A stretch of DNA of 48,675 bases from Helicobacteraceae bacterium (GCA_900766555.1 CAAFVR010000041.1:1-48675), one strand, 5' to 3'. Shown: positions 17,880-26,305, counted from the first letter of the stretch. The notes: generated from the letters alone by a model not told the origin. Translations and numbers: made by a program.

Positions 17880-17955
17880 AAATAGCCCTTTAGATAATTC
17901 AAAGTCTAATTATATGTTTTTAATGTTAGATTGCCTCAAAGCTTTAGGAGCATTT

Positions 17956-18492
17956 TTGAGCGAGATTTTGACATATAGGGGCAAGGCTCCAGATATCAGT
18001 ACGGATCTAATCTTTGGCGGCGCAAAAATTATTGGCAATGTCACATTAGAGCGCGATGTTAGCATTTGGTACAACTGCGTTTTGCGCGGCGATACAATGA
18101 AAATACATATAGACGAAGGTTCAAATGTCCAAGATTTAAGCGTAATACATGTGGATTGGGAGCAAGAAATTTCAAGCATACCTGGCACATCCGGAGATGT
18201 ATATGTGGGCAAATTCGTGACAATTGGACATAAATGCATAATCCACGCCTGCAGAATCGAAGATTGCGTGCTAGTTGGCATGGGATCTACAATAATGGAT
18301 GGCGCAATAATCGGCGCAAATTCAATAATCGGCGCAAATTCACTTGTCACAAAAAATAAAAAATTCCCAAAAAATTCATTAATAATGGGCAATCCCGCAA
18401 AAGTGATACGCGAATTAAATGCTGATGAAATAGCTCATATCAAAGAACACGCGCTCTCTTATATAAAGTTGGCAAAAAGTTATAGCTCATAG
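17956..18492 (+). CDS. Gamma-class carbonic anhydrase family protein, TTG start
   Basis: A left-handed beta-helix protein of 178 aa from a TTG preceded by AGGAG with a 5-nt spacer. The N-terminus MSEILTYRGKAPDI matches the family start, whereas longer in-frame versions (ATG 17914 or further upstream into fliP) do not. The three zinc-ligand histidines are His65, His92 and His97, with the typical 5-residue spacing. Arg45 in VLRGD and Gln59 in NVQD are also kept. Family members hydrate CO2 or act as acyl-CoA-type or ferripyochelin-binding-like proteins; the metal site makes carbonic anhydrase plausible. It is divergent from fliP and 24 nt before pyrD. Confidence 0.9.
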   Translation: MSEILTYRGKAPDISTDLIFGGAKIIGNVTLERDVSIWYNCVLRGDTMKIHIDEGSNVQDLSVIHVDWEQEISSIPGTSGDVYVGKFVTIGHKCIIHACRIEDCVLVGMGSTIMDGAIIGANSIIGANSLVTKNKKFPKNSLIMGNPAKVIRELNADEIAHIKEHALSYIKLAKSYSS

Positions 18493-18516
18493 TAAAATTA
18501 GCTCAAAACTTAATTG

Positions 18517-19593
18517 ATGATGAACTACAATTTACTCAAAAAGCTATTATTTTGCCTAGATCCCGAACGCGCGCATGCGCTAGCTTCTGTGGCTTTAAAA
18601 ATTATCCCAAAAATTACGCCAGATCCGCATGAAAGCGAAAACGAAGTGCTGGGGCAAAAAATCTTTGGATTAAATTTTAGTAATCCAATTGGCCTAGCTG
18701 GCGGTTTTGATAAAAATGCGAGCATGATTTTGGGGATTTGCGCACTTGATTTTGGCTTTTTAGAACTTGGCACTGTCACAAATCTGCCGCAAAATGGCAA
18801 TGCTAAGCCGCGCCTTTTCCGGCACATAAATGAAAGATCGCTCCAAAATGCAATGGGCTTCAATAATAAAGGCGTCTTGCATTTTAGAAATAATCTAAAC
18901 CAATTTGATAAGCCACATTTTAAAACGCCGCTTTTTTTAAATATTGGCAAAAATAAAGATGTCCCAAATACAGCCGCGCTAAAAGATTATGAAAATTGCC
19001 TTTATAAATTAGCTGATTTTACAAATCTGCCTAGGGGCTATGTTTTTAATCTATCTTCTCCTAACACTACAAAATTGCGCGATTTGCAAAATGAAAGTTT
19101 TGTTAAAGATTTGTTGCAAATGGCAAAAGAATTGTTAAATAAAAATTCTCCAATTTTTATAAAAATTAGCCCGGATATGCCAGATGAAGCAATGTTAAAT
19201 CTCGTAGATTGCGCAATTTCAAATGGAGTTAGCGGCATTATCGCCACAAATACAACTATAAATTACAGCCTAATAAAAAAACCTTTTTGCAATAAAGATG
19301 CCCTGCCATTTGGTGGCATTTCTGGCGCCGTCTTAAAACAAAGAAGCACAGAAGTATTGCGCTTATTAGCAAAGCATTTTTTTGGCAAAACTACGCTAAT
19401 TTCCGTAGGCGGCATCGAAAATGCAGATGATGTATACAAGCGCATAAAATTAGGAGCAAATCTAGTTCAGATCTACACGGCGCTAATCTATGAAGGCCCA
19501 AATATTTGCAAAAAAATTAATAAAGCAATATCATTAAAATTACAAAAAGATGGCTTTACAAATATCTCGCAGGCAATTGGAGTTGAATTATGA
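18517..19593 (+). CDS. pyrD: Dihydroorotate dehydrogenase, class 2 (quinone-linked)
   Basis: Oxidises dihydroorotate to orotate in pyrimidine synthesis, passing electrons through FMN to quinone at the inner membrane. The N-terminal helical region (LLKKLLFCLDPERAHAL) is the class 2 membrane-associated domain. Conserved elements are NPIGLAGGFDKNA, the FNLSSPNTTKLR segment with the catalytic Ser (about residues 180-181) and GGISGAVLKQRS, followed by the FMN phosphate site (SVGGIENADD). The codons TTG ATG ATG run in series at the start; either ATG is possible and no strong ribosome-binding site decides. It overlaps the M16 gene by 4 nt. Confidence 0.95.
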   Translation: MMNYNLLKKLLFCLDPERAHALASVALKIIPKITPDPHESENEVLGQKIFGLNFSNPIGLAGGFDKNASMILGICALDFGFLELGTVTNLPQNGNAKPRLFRHINERSLQNAMGFNNKGVLHFRNNLNQFDKPHFKTPLFLNIGKNKDVPNTAALKDYENCLYKLADFTNLPRGYVFNLSSPNTTKLRDLQNESFVKDLLQMAKELLNKNSPIFIKISPDMPDEAMLNLVDCAISNGVSGIIATNTTINYSLIKKPFCNKDALPFGGISGAVLKQRSTEVLRLLAKHFFGKTTLISVGGIENADDVYKRIKLGANLVQIYTALIYEGPNICKKINKAISLKLQKDGFTNISQAIGVEL

Positions 19594-20909
19594 AAATTAA
19601 AATAAATTTTGGGGCTTTTGGCATTTTTGCAATGTTATTTTTTGGCTTAACCAACTTAGTTTGGGGCAAAAGTCTGCCAAATTTTACTCACAAAACGCTT
19701 AAAAATGGGCTTGAAGTTATAATAGTTCCAACAAATAAAAATGGCGTAATTCAAACAAATGTGATCTACAAAGTCGGATCTAGAAACGAAATTATGGGTA
19801 AATCTGGCATCGCGCACATGCTAGAACATATGAATTTTAAAAGCACGCAACAACTAAAAGATGGCGATTTTGACAAAATCGTGCGCGAAAATGGCGGCGT
19901 CACAAATGCGAGTACTGGCTTTGATTACACGCATTACTACATTAAATCCGCTAAAAATAGCTTGGATAAAAACTTGGGCCTATTTGCCGAAGTAATGGCC
20001 AATTTGAATCTAAAAGATAGCGAATTTCAAAGCGAGCGCAATGTCGTAGCCGAAGAACGCAGATGGCGCACGGATAATCGCCCGGTGGGCTATCTATTTT
20101 GGCGCTTTTTTAACACCGCCTTTGTATATCATCCATATCATTGGACGCCAATTGGCTTTGTGCAAGATATCCTAAGTTGGGATTTGCAAGATATAAAAGA
20201 TTTTCATAAAACATATTATCAGCCACAAAATGCCGTAGTTTTAATAGTTGGCGATGTGGACACTGATGATGCGCTAAAGCTCACACAAAAGCATTTTGAG
20301 GGCATAAAAAATAGCTCCAAAATCCCGCCAGTAGCAGCCAAAATAATCCCACAAGATGGCCAAAGATCCGCAATAGTGCATAAAGATACCAAGCTTGAAT
20401 ATATCGCAATAGGCTTCAAAACGGCCGCTTTTGATACAAAAGATTCCATAGCGCTAGAGGCCCTTAGTTCATATCTTAGCGATGGCAAATCCAGCGTTTT
20501 TTATAAGCAATTAATAGATGGTAAGCGCATTGCAAATGACATTAATGGCATAAATTTTGGGCTAAAAGATGGCGGCGTGCAAATGTTTATAGCAAGTGTC
20601 GCAAATGGCGTTAAATCTGATGTCCTAAAAGATGAAATATTAAAAATAATAGATGAAATCAAAGCTGGGCAAATCCCCAAACAAGATCTAGACAAACTTA
20701 AGATAAATCTAAAAAAAGATTTCATAGGAAGCATTGAAAATGTCTCAAGCATATCTGGCCTATTTGCGCAATACGCAGGGCGCGGCAATTTGGATGCGCT
20801 ATTAAATTATGAAAGCGATTATGAAGCGCTAAGCATAAAAGATCTAGTAGAAGTGGCCAATAAATATTTCATAGATACTAATAAAACAACGCTATTTCTA
20901 AAGCCTTGA
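19590..20909 (+). CDS. M16 zinc metallopeptidase (PqqE/YmxG-like), exported
   Basis: A 439-aa member of the pitrilysin family. Residues 1-26 form a signal peptide ending near LVWG. The inverted zinc motif HxxEH is HMLEH (His76, Glu79, His80), and a later conserved Glu lies in SERNVVAEERRWR. The C-terminal half is the non-catalytic M16_C domain. It presumably works in the periplasm; substrates are unknown. A homologue called PqqE sits between pyrD and dapA in H. pylori and C. jejuni as I recall, but there is no sign of PQQ synthesis, so I give no symbol. It overlaps pyrD (ATGA). Confidence 0.92.
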   Translation: MKIKINFGAFGIFAMLFFGLTNLVWGKSLPNFTHKTLKNGLEVIIVPTNKNGVIQTNVIYKVGSRNEIMGKSGIAHMLEHMNFKSTQQLKDGDFDKIVRENGGVTNASTGFDYTHYYIKSAKNSLDKNLGLFAEVMANLNLKDSEFQSERNVVAEERRWRTDNRPVGYLFWRFFNTAFVYHPYHWTPIGFVQDILSWDLQDIKDFHKTYYQPQNAVVLIVGDVDTDDALKLTQKHFEGIKNSSKIPPVAAKIIPQDGQRSAIVHKDTKLEYIAIGFKTAAFDTKDSIALEALSSYLSDGKSSVFYKQLIDGKRIANDINGINFGLKDGGVQMFIASVANGVKSDVLKDEILKIIDEIKAGQIPKQDLDKLKINLKKDFIGSIENVSSISGLFAQYAGRGNLDALLNYESDYEALSIKDLVEVANKYFIDTNKTTLFLKP

Positions 20910-20910
20910 T

Positions 20911-21792
20911 ATGCAAAATATAGTATCTTCCGCGTTAATAACGCCATTTTTGAATAATAAAGTTGATTATCAAACATATGAATATCTAATAAAGCGCCAA
21001 ATAGCCCAGGGCATGAATGCAATTGTCCCAGCTGGCACAACCGGTGAGAGCGCCACGCTAAGCCATGATGAACATAAAAGTTGCATCGAAGTAGCTCTTA
21101 GTGCTGTTAAAAATACGGGTGCAAAAGTAATAGCCGGTGCTGGTAGCAATTCCACCAAAGAAGCAACGGATCTAGCCATCTTTGCGCAAAAATGCGGCGC
21201 GGATGCCATCTTGTGCGTTACACCCTATTATAATAAACCGACCCAAAAGGGACTATATGAACATTACAAAGCAATCGCAAATGCCATTGAAATACCGCTA
21301 ATTTTATACAATGTCCCAAGCCGCACAAATATTTTCATAGATCCAAGCACTAGCATTTCATTATTTCGCGATGTGCCAAATATCATAGCCATAAAAGAAG
21401 CTCATAATAATTTTGACTTGATCGTGGAGCTAAATGCCAAATGCCCAGATCTCCAGATCCTAAGTGGCGAAGATGCGCTAAATTATCCCATCCTCGCAAG
21501 CGGCGGATCTGGCCTAATCTCGGTTACTGGAAATTTGCTACCAAATAAAATTTCCCAAATCGCAAAGCTATCTTTTAGCGGCGATTTCAAAGCCGCAAAA
21601 GCTATAAATGACGAGCTTTTTGACATAAATAAAGTGCTTTTTTGCGAAAGTAATCCAATCCCAATAAAGGCTGCGATGTATCTAAAAGGCCTTATAAAAT
21701 CGCTAGAATATCGCCTGCCGCTTGTAGCTCCAAGCAGCGCAAATATCAGCTTAATTGAGCAAACTTTAGAGAAATACGAGGTATTAAAATGA
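20911..21792 (+). CDS. dapA: 4-hydroxy-tetrahydrodipicolinate synthase
   Basis: Condenses pyruvate with aspartate semialdehyde (the Asd product) as the first committed step to diaminopimelate and lysine. The motif GTTGESATL spans residues 42-50, Tyr133 is in ILYNVPSR with Arg138, and the Schiff-base lysine is Lys162 in AIKEAHNN. 293 aa is the normal length. It begins one base after the M16 stop and overlaps the next gene by 4 nt, which suggests one transcript for 17956-22571. Confidence 0.97.
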   Translation: MQNIVSSALITPFLNNKVDYQTYEYLIKRQIAQGMNAIVPAGTTGESATLSHDEHKSCIEVALSAVKNTGAKVIAGAGSNSTKEATDLAIFAQKCGADAILCVTPYYNKPTQKGLYEHYKAIANAIEIPLILYNVPSRTNIFIDPSTSISLFRDVPNIIAIKEAHNNFDLIVELNAKCPDLQILSGEDALNYPILASGGSGLISVTGNLLPNKISQIAKLSFSGDFKAAKAINDELFDINKVLFCESNPIPIKAAMYLKGLIKSLEYRLPLVAPSSANISLIEQTLEKYEVLK

Positions 21793-22571
21793 GCAATTTT
21801 ATAAAAAACAAAACTCTTGTCATATCTGGCGCAACTCGCGGGATAGGACGAGCGATTTTATATAAATTTGCACAGGCGGGCGCCAATGTAGCCTTCACAT
21901 ATAATAAAAATGTGGAAGAAGCCAACGCCATAATAAAAGATGTAAAAGATAATTTTGGTACATATGCAAAAGCCTATCCCTTTGATGCGCTATACCCAGA
22001 ACAATATGTAGAAATTTTTGAGCAAATTGACAAAGATTTTGAGGCCGTCAATTTCTTTATCTCAAATGCAATAATTTATGGGCGCAATGTCGTAGGCGGC
22101 TTTGCACCTTTTATGCGCTTGAAACAAAAGGGCCTAAATAATATTTATACAGCAACGGTGCTTTCTTTCGTAGTCGGCGCTCAAGAAGCGGCCAAAAGGA
22201 TGAAAGAAATTGGCGGCGGATCTATAATTTCGCTTAGCTCGACTGGAAATTTAGTTTATATGCCAAATTATGCTGGACATGGAAATTCCAAAAATGCCGT
22301 AGAGACGATGGTAAAATACGCCGCAATGGATCTAGGCGAATTTAATATCCGCGTAAATGCAATTTCAGGCGGACCAATCGACACAGATGCGCTGCGCGCC
22401 TTTCCAGATTACGCCGAAGTAAAAGCAAAAGTCGAAGAACAAAGCCCACTCTCCCGCATGGGACAACCTAGCGATATGGCAGGCGCTGCACTATTTTTAT
22501 GCGACAATGACCAAAGCAGCTGGATTACAGGCCAAACAATCGTAATTGATGGCGGAACAACCTTTAGATAA
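21789..22571 (+). CDS. Short-chain dehydrogenase/reductase, FabL-like enoyl-ACP reductase
   Basis: A 260-aa Rossmann protein. The NADP-binding motif is SGATRGIG (residues 13-20). The active site is read as Tyr161 and Lys168, six residues apart (YAGHGNSK), as in FabI/FabL enoyl-ACP reductases rather than the YxxxK of ordinary SDRs. The following ISGGPIDTDALRAFP and GQTIVIDGG segments closely resemble Bacillus FabL, as I recall it. The equivalent gene after dapA in H. pylori and C. jejuni is often labelled 7-alpha-hydroxysteroid dehydrogenase (hdhA); the active-site spacing argues against that. The likely role is the last reduction step in fatty-acid elongation. It is the last gene of the operon. 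Confidence 0.85.
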   Translation: MSNFIKNKTLVISGATRGIGRAILYKFAQAGANVAFTYNKNVEEANAIIKDVKDNFGTYAKAYPFDALYPEQYVEIFEQIDKDFEAVNFFISNAIIYGRNVVGGFAPFMRLKQKGLNNIYTATVLSFVVGAQEAAKRMKEIGGGSIISLSSTGNLVYMPNYAGHGNSKNAVETMVKYAAMDLGEFNIRVNAISGGPIDTDALRAFPDYAEVKAKVEEQSPLSRMGQPSDMAGAALFLCDNDQSSWITGQTIVIDGGTTFR

Positions 22572-22575
22572 GCCT

Positions 22576-22608
22576 CCCCTCCCCTTCTTGGCTCCCCAAC
22601 TCACACCC
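22576..22608 (-). other. G-run-rich strand after the FabL-like gene (possible G-quadruplex)
   Basis: The plus strand is a pyrimidine-rich, C-rich block just after the stop codon. On the minus strand there are four runs of three or more G within 33 nt (22608-22606, 22597-22594, 22584-22581, 22579-22576) with loops of 8, 9 and 1 nt. This is unusual in such AT-rich DNA and may fold. The rest of 22572-22760 contains one CTAGATCCG site and no gene. Confidence 0.4.
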
Positions 22609-22766
22609 TCTCCGCGCCAAAAGCCCCCTTTTAAGTCTCCTAGATCCGTATGAAAGCGCGTTTTACTGATAAATTGACCATAAAATAGTCCATAGATACG
22701 TTACCAAATTACCCACTTTTTAGATTATCTCGCGATATGAGCGCCAAAGCGCGCAAAAGCGCTATC

Positions 22767-22786
22767 AAAAAAAAACAGGCTATAGT
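22767..22786 (+). promoter_or_regulatory. Promoter of the outer-membrane protein gene at 22815
   Basis: A run of nine A (22767-22775) is followed by TATAGT (22781-22786), 28 nt before the ATG. An AAGGA ribosome-binding site then lies five nt before the start. A-tract plus -10 is the usual Campylobacterota promoter form. The A9 run could also slip and tune expression. Confidence 0.55.
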
Positions 22787-22814
22787 GAACTTTTAAATTA
22801 CCCTAAGGAAAAAC

Positions 22815-23591
22815 ATGAAAAAAGTTATTTTTACCGTGCTTGGCATTTCTTTGCTTACTTCAGTTGCTTTGGCAGAAGAAGGCGCAGTAGACGAAGAAGT
22901 TGACGCTCCAGAAGCTACAGAAACTACTCAGCTTGATGAAATAATTAAAAAAATAGACTTCATCGGTAAAAAAGTTAGAACGCTTGAGTCAAAAACTGAG
23001 CGACCTTTCAAAGCGATAGTCACAATAAGCGGGCAAAATAACTATAATTATCAAAGAGTTTATACATCTCCATATATTGACAAAGGCAACAAAAATAAAG
23101 GAAGTGAACCTGTAAGATATTATTTTGACCTTGAGGGTACTACTTTTGATACGCTATTTGAAGCGGGCGCGCGCTTTCCTACAAAAAATGCAAATTTCAC
23201 ATATGACATCAATGTGGCCGCACAAAGCACTAGACTAGAATCATATCAAGGCGAACCAGAAGATGTGACTTCAAAACTTACAAATGTGATTAGACTTTGG
23301 GGTGTTACAGGATATGTGAACTATAATTTCAATAATTATGTTGGACTTAGCGCTGGTGCGCGAATCTTTGGTGCAGCTATAAGCCATGGCGTAGCTGTAG
23401 CAGCTGGCATAAATGGTGCATTAAATCTGCAACTAAGTGACGCTATCGGCGTACGCATCGGTGCAAATGTAGGTCATATTTACAAAACTGAATCATTAAT
23501 CGATTCAAATACGGCTATACCACGTGGCGTTACGCTAGAGCGCAATTCATTTGTAACTGGCGTCGAAGTTGGCACTAGATTCAGCTTCTAA
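22815..23591 (+). CDS. Outer-membrane beta-barrel protein
   Basis: A 258-aa protein with a signal peptide ending at LLTSVALA (about residue 20), then an acidic segment (EEGAVDEEVDAPEATE). A short predicted coiled coil follows (residues 40-62, DEIIKKIDFIGKKVRTLES), then a barrel-like C-terminal domain ending in GTRFSF, with the terminal Phe expected for outer-membrane insertion. The N-terminal coiled coil suggests trimerisation or peptidoglycan contact, but this is inference. It is a stand-alone gene with its own promoter and ribosome-binding site, which fits a well expressed surface protein. No family was recognised. Confidence 0.8.
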   Translation: MKKVIFTVLGISLLTSVALAEEGAVDEEVDAPEATETTQLDEIIKKIDFIGKKVRTLESKTERPFKAIVTISGQNNYNYQRVYTSPYIDKGNKNKGSEPVRYYFDLEGTTFDTLFEAGARFPTKNANFTYDINVAAQSTRLESYQGEPEDVTSKLTNVIRLWGVTGYVNYNFNNYVGLSAGARIFGAAISHGVAVAAGINGALNLQLSDAIGVRIGANVGHIYKTESLIDSNTAIPRGVTLERNSFVTGVEVGTRFSF

Positions 23592-23983
23592 GCCACTCTC
23601 TTTTAAAACGGCCTTGGGCCTTGCATTTGCTTTCGCGCGCAAGCGCTTTTGCCTTTGCTTTTGCATTTGCGCTTAGCGTAGCTTTTATTTTTAATATCTT
23701 AATATTTACTTTCTGTCCTTATCCTCAGATCCGATCTGAGCCCTCGCACTCGAAGTCAAATCTCCTCTAGTAAAACTTTAGGTAGTTAATTACGGTACTT
23801 AGGGGTCCGCGAAGCTGACAATTGCACTATTACGTGCTACACATCAAACTTACGGAACTGCATAATTGCGGGGCTACTTAATCCCAAAGCTACACAAAAA
23901 GAATGTCACTCTAGATCCGCATAACAACGCATGCAGCCTACGCTGCAACGCACATTGGGATTTTTGATTTTTGATTTTTGGCG
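23592..23983. other. Gene-free convergent region (392 nt)
   Basis: No coding region longer than a few dozen codons and no RNA family could be recognised here. It holds a TTTGC-rich low-complexity stretch (about 23618-23680), a 17-bp palindrome (23724-23740), a CTAGATCCG site (23911-23919), a small hairpin TGCAGC/GCTGCA (23932-23947) and three GATTTTT copies (about 23958-23978) that could end transcription from the left. Base composition is less AT-biased than in neighbouring genes. A small RNA cannot be excluded. Confidence 0.5.
23724..23740. repeat. Palindrome CTCAGATC-C-GATCTGAG, intergenic inverted pair of the recurrent motif
   Basis: A perfect 8-bp inverted repeat with a single central base, containing the recurrent 11-mer AGATCCGATCT. 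It lies downstream of the outer-membrane protein gene, where paired uptake sequences often act as terminators in Neisseria. No T-tract follows directly. Confidence 0.6.
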
Positions 23984-25429
23984 CTAGACCCTACCCTTAG
24001 CGCTCTCTATTAATTCAAGTACTTTTGCTTTATAATTTTCTAGATCCGATCTAGTGTTCGCTTCAAAGCGCGTAACGAGTACTGGCGTCGTGTTGCTTTG
24101 ACGCACAAGTGCCCAGCCATTTTGAAATATTATGCGCAAACCATCAATTTGCACGACATCTAGCACTTTTGGAAAGCCCTCTGGCGGGGATTTCACAAGC
24201 TCTTTTAAATGCTCTATTATTTTACTTTTTGCCTCATCAGTTGTATTAATTTTTTCCTCATCGGTTGAAAAAAGCTTTGGCAATGCAAAAATTTCAGCCT
24301 CAAGATCAGCTGGGCTGCGCTCTAAAAATAGCTCCAAAATCCGCAAACAAGCATAAAGCGCGCAATCAAAGCCAAAATAACGATCATTAAAAAATATATG
24401 ACCGCTAACTTCCACGGCAAAATGCGCCGAAATCTCCTTGATTTTTGTTTTGATATTGCTATGGCCAGTTTTATACATTATCGCACGCCCGATGCGCCCT
24501 ATCTCGTCATAAAAATTTTTTGAACATTTAACTTCGCCTACGACTATCGGATCTAGCCCGCTGCGCTTTAGTTCGCGCGCAAAAATAATGCCTAGCTCAT
24601 CGCCTTTAAAATTATGTTTTGGCGTCAAAAATGCTATGCGATCAGCATCTCCATCAAAAGCAAATCCCGCCTTTATGCCCTCTTCTTTCATCTTTTTTTC
24701 TAAATCTTTTAGATTTTTCGCCTCTGATGGATCTGGATGATGATTTGGAAATTCGCCATCTGGATCTTCATATAACAAAACAGCCTTAATCTCTAGTCTT
24801 TGCAAAATCTCTTTGAGCGCTATTGCACCAACGCCATTGCCAAAATCAAATGCGATGCGTTCTTTTATCCTGCCTTTTAAATGAGCAAATTTATAGCTCA
24901 TAAAATCCACAAAACGCGTAATCGCATGCACTTTTATCGCCCTCTCTACCTCCATCTCTTTTGCCTGCTCTTGTATTTTCTCTTTTGCTTCTTCTTTTGC
25001 TTTTTGCGCATTTCTTACTCTAGATCCGATCTCTCGTATATCATCTCCGAAAAATGACTTTTGATTAAGCGTAATTTTAAATCCATTGTATTGCTTTGGA
25101 TTATGTGAACCGGTAATCATAATTGAATTTGGGCAAAGTAAATGCCCGCCACTCTCCAAAGGCATGGGCTCAAATGTCGCAAAATACGCAACTCCAGTTG
25201 GTATCATGCCTAGATCATATACTTTTATATCCACGCTTTTTAGCCCGCAGTGCAGCGCATTAAAAAGAGCCTTCGCGCTAGGTCTAGCATCATAACCGAT
25301 ATAAACGGCCTTGCAAGCTGGCGTTTTGCGCGCTATCTGAAGGCCCAATTCGCGCCCTATCAAAAAGACTGTCCTAAAATCTAGATCCGATGGATAAATG
25401 CCCCTGATGTCATATTCGCGAAAAATCAT
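23984..25429 (-). CDS. Phosphomannomutase/phosphoglucomutase (AlgC/ManB family)
   Basis: Interconverts hexose 1- and 6-phosphates for LPS, glycan or capsule precursors. Domain signatures in order: N-terminal FREYDIRG; active-site phosphoserine Ser108 in ITGSHNPKQYNG; magnesium-binding DGDAD (Asp259, Asp261, Asp263); sugar-binding EVSGHIFF; and phosphate-binding RQSNTTPVLVTRFEA near the C-terminus. 481 aa. H. pylori has a like gene named algC as I recall. An Ala/Lys/Glu-rich helix around residues 140-160 is an insertion. It stands 13 nt after the TauE/SafE gene on the same strand. Confidence 0.93.
   Translation of the reverse strand: MIFREYDIRGIYPSDLDFRTVFLIGRELGLQIARKTPACKAVYIGYDARPSAKALFNALHCGLKSVDIKVYDLGMIPTGVAYFATFEPMPLESGGHLLCPNSIMITGSHNPKQYNGFKITLNQKSFFGDDIREIGSRVRNAQKAKEEAKEKIQEQAKEMEVERAIKVHAITRFVDFMSYKFAHLKGRIKERIAFDFGNGVGAIALKEILQRLEIKAVLLYEDPDGEFPNHHPDPSEAKNLKDLEKKMKEEGIKAGFAFDGDADRIAFLTPKHNFKGDELGIIFARELKRSGLDPIVVGEVKCSKNFYDEIGRIGRAIMYKTGHSNIKTKIKEISAHFAVEVSGHIFFNDRYFGFDCALYACLRILELFLERSPADLEAEIFALPKLFSTDEEKINTTDEAKSKIIEHLKELVKSPPEGFPKVLDVVQIDGLRIIFQNGWALVRQSNTTPVLVTRFEANTRSDLENYKAKVLELIESAKGRV
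24040..24054. repeat. Palindromic copy CTAGATC-C-GATCTAG of the recurrent 9-mer family
   Basis: A perfect 7-bp inverted repeat around one base, within the mutase coding region. Other inverted pairs with core AGATC(C/G)GATCT are at 1509, 8322, 13604, 23727, 25022, 30457 and 34490. Single copies of CTAGATCCG or CGGATCTAG are listed under the finding on this motif. Confidence 0.7.
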
Positions 25430-25442
25430 TTATTGCCCTTTG

Positions 25443-26213
25443 TTAAATTTGCTCATTAATATGTATTGCTGTCATGACAAGTGAGATCACATACACGGAT
25501 CCAAAGGCAAAACGATGCAACTTTGGTGTCACTCTGCTTAAAAAATTAGTGCCTAAAGCCACGCCAAAAATGCTAAATATGCCAATTATTGAGCCATATT
25601 TCAAAATATCATCGCTCAAAATGCCATGTTGAAAATACGAAAATGTCGCGCTAGAACTTGAAAATACAATAAAAAGTAGCGAAATTGCCGCAATTCTTCT
25701 CGTATCAATGCCCAAGAAACGCACCAAAATTGGCGCCATCAAAAGCCCGCCGCCAATCCCAAGCGTGGAGGCAAAAACGCCGACAATAACGCCAGTTACA
25801 ATTAATAAAAGTGCGATACCTAGGACATCTTTTTTGTCTTTTTCTTGCGCTTTAATAACTTTTTTGGGGCGCAAAAATTTATAAAAAGCAAAAACATTGA
25901 AGCAAAAAAACATGAGCGATAGTGCAAAAGGGCTCAATAAATTTAACACAAATGGGCTCAAACTACCGCCGATAATCCCGCCAATGCCCAAAAATACGCC
26001 CCACTTCAGATCTAGCATCTTATGTTTGAAGTTCAAAAATGAGCCAAATACGCTAACAAAAATCATCTGCACAACAGAAATCGCCACGGCCACTTTCACA
26101 TCAAAACCAGCGGTTAATAAAAGTGGCACGACTAAGACGCCGCCGCCAAGGCCAAAAAGACCTCCGATAAGCCCAGAAACAAGCCCCATAATGCCAAAAA
26201 GTATAAATTCCAT
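25443..26213 (-). CDS. TauE/SafE (TSUP) family permease
   Basis: A 256-aa inner-membrane protein with about eight hydrophobic helices in two homologous halves. Each half carries the family glycine motif: GLFGLGGGVLVVPLLL near the N-terminus and STLGIGGGLLMAPILVRFLG in the second half. Such proteins export or take up sulfite, sulfoacetate, taurine-type sulfonates or thiosulfate; the substrate is not readable. Upstream of the mutase with a 13-nt gap, but no shared pathway is evident. Divergent from the HP0268-like gene. Confidence 0.9.
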   Translation of the reverse strand: MEFILFGIMGLVSGLIGGLFGLGGGVLVVPLLLTAGFDVKVAVAISVVQMIFVSVFGSFLNFKHKMLDLKWGVFLGIGGIIGGSLSPFVLNLLSPFALSLMFFCFNVFAFYKFLRPKKVIKAQEKDKKDVLGIALLLIVTGVIVGVFASTLGIGGGLLMAPILVRFLGIDTRRIAAISLLFIVFSSSSATFSYFQHGILSDDILKYGSIIGIFSIFGVALGTNFLSRVTPKLHRFAFGSVYVISLVMTAIHINEQI

Positions 26214-26271
26214 GTCTCTACTTTAAAAGCAAAATTTTAGCAAATCACTTTACAACTTTTTGCATTTTTAA

Positions 26272-26277
26272 TATAAT
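26272..26277 (+). promoter_or_regulatory. Candidate -10 element for the 26306 gene cluster
   Basis: TATAAT preceded by T-rich DNA, 28 nt before the ATG of the HP0268-like gene and within the 92-nt divergent gap. It probably drives the HP0268-like/miaB/acyltransferase genes. Confidence 0.5.
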
Positions 26278-26305
26278 CTGCAATTTATGAGGATGACCGC
26301 CAAAC

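Noticed and set aside
17599..17955. An open frame that would extend the gamma-carbonic anhydrase gene by 119 residues to the left
   Set aside because: It runs antisense through fliP and the promoter gap, the translation has no family similarity, and the TTG at 17956 has an ideal AGGAG site and family-like N-terminus.
23618..23680. Alternating TTTGC-type repeats as a CRISPR or coding repeat
   Set aside because: Units are short and irregular, with no spacer structure, and the reverse-strand reading gives only a short Ala/Lys-rich peptide without a start site.
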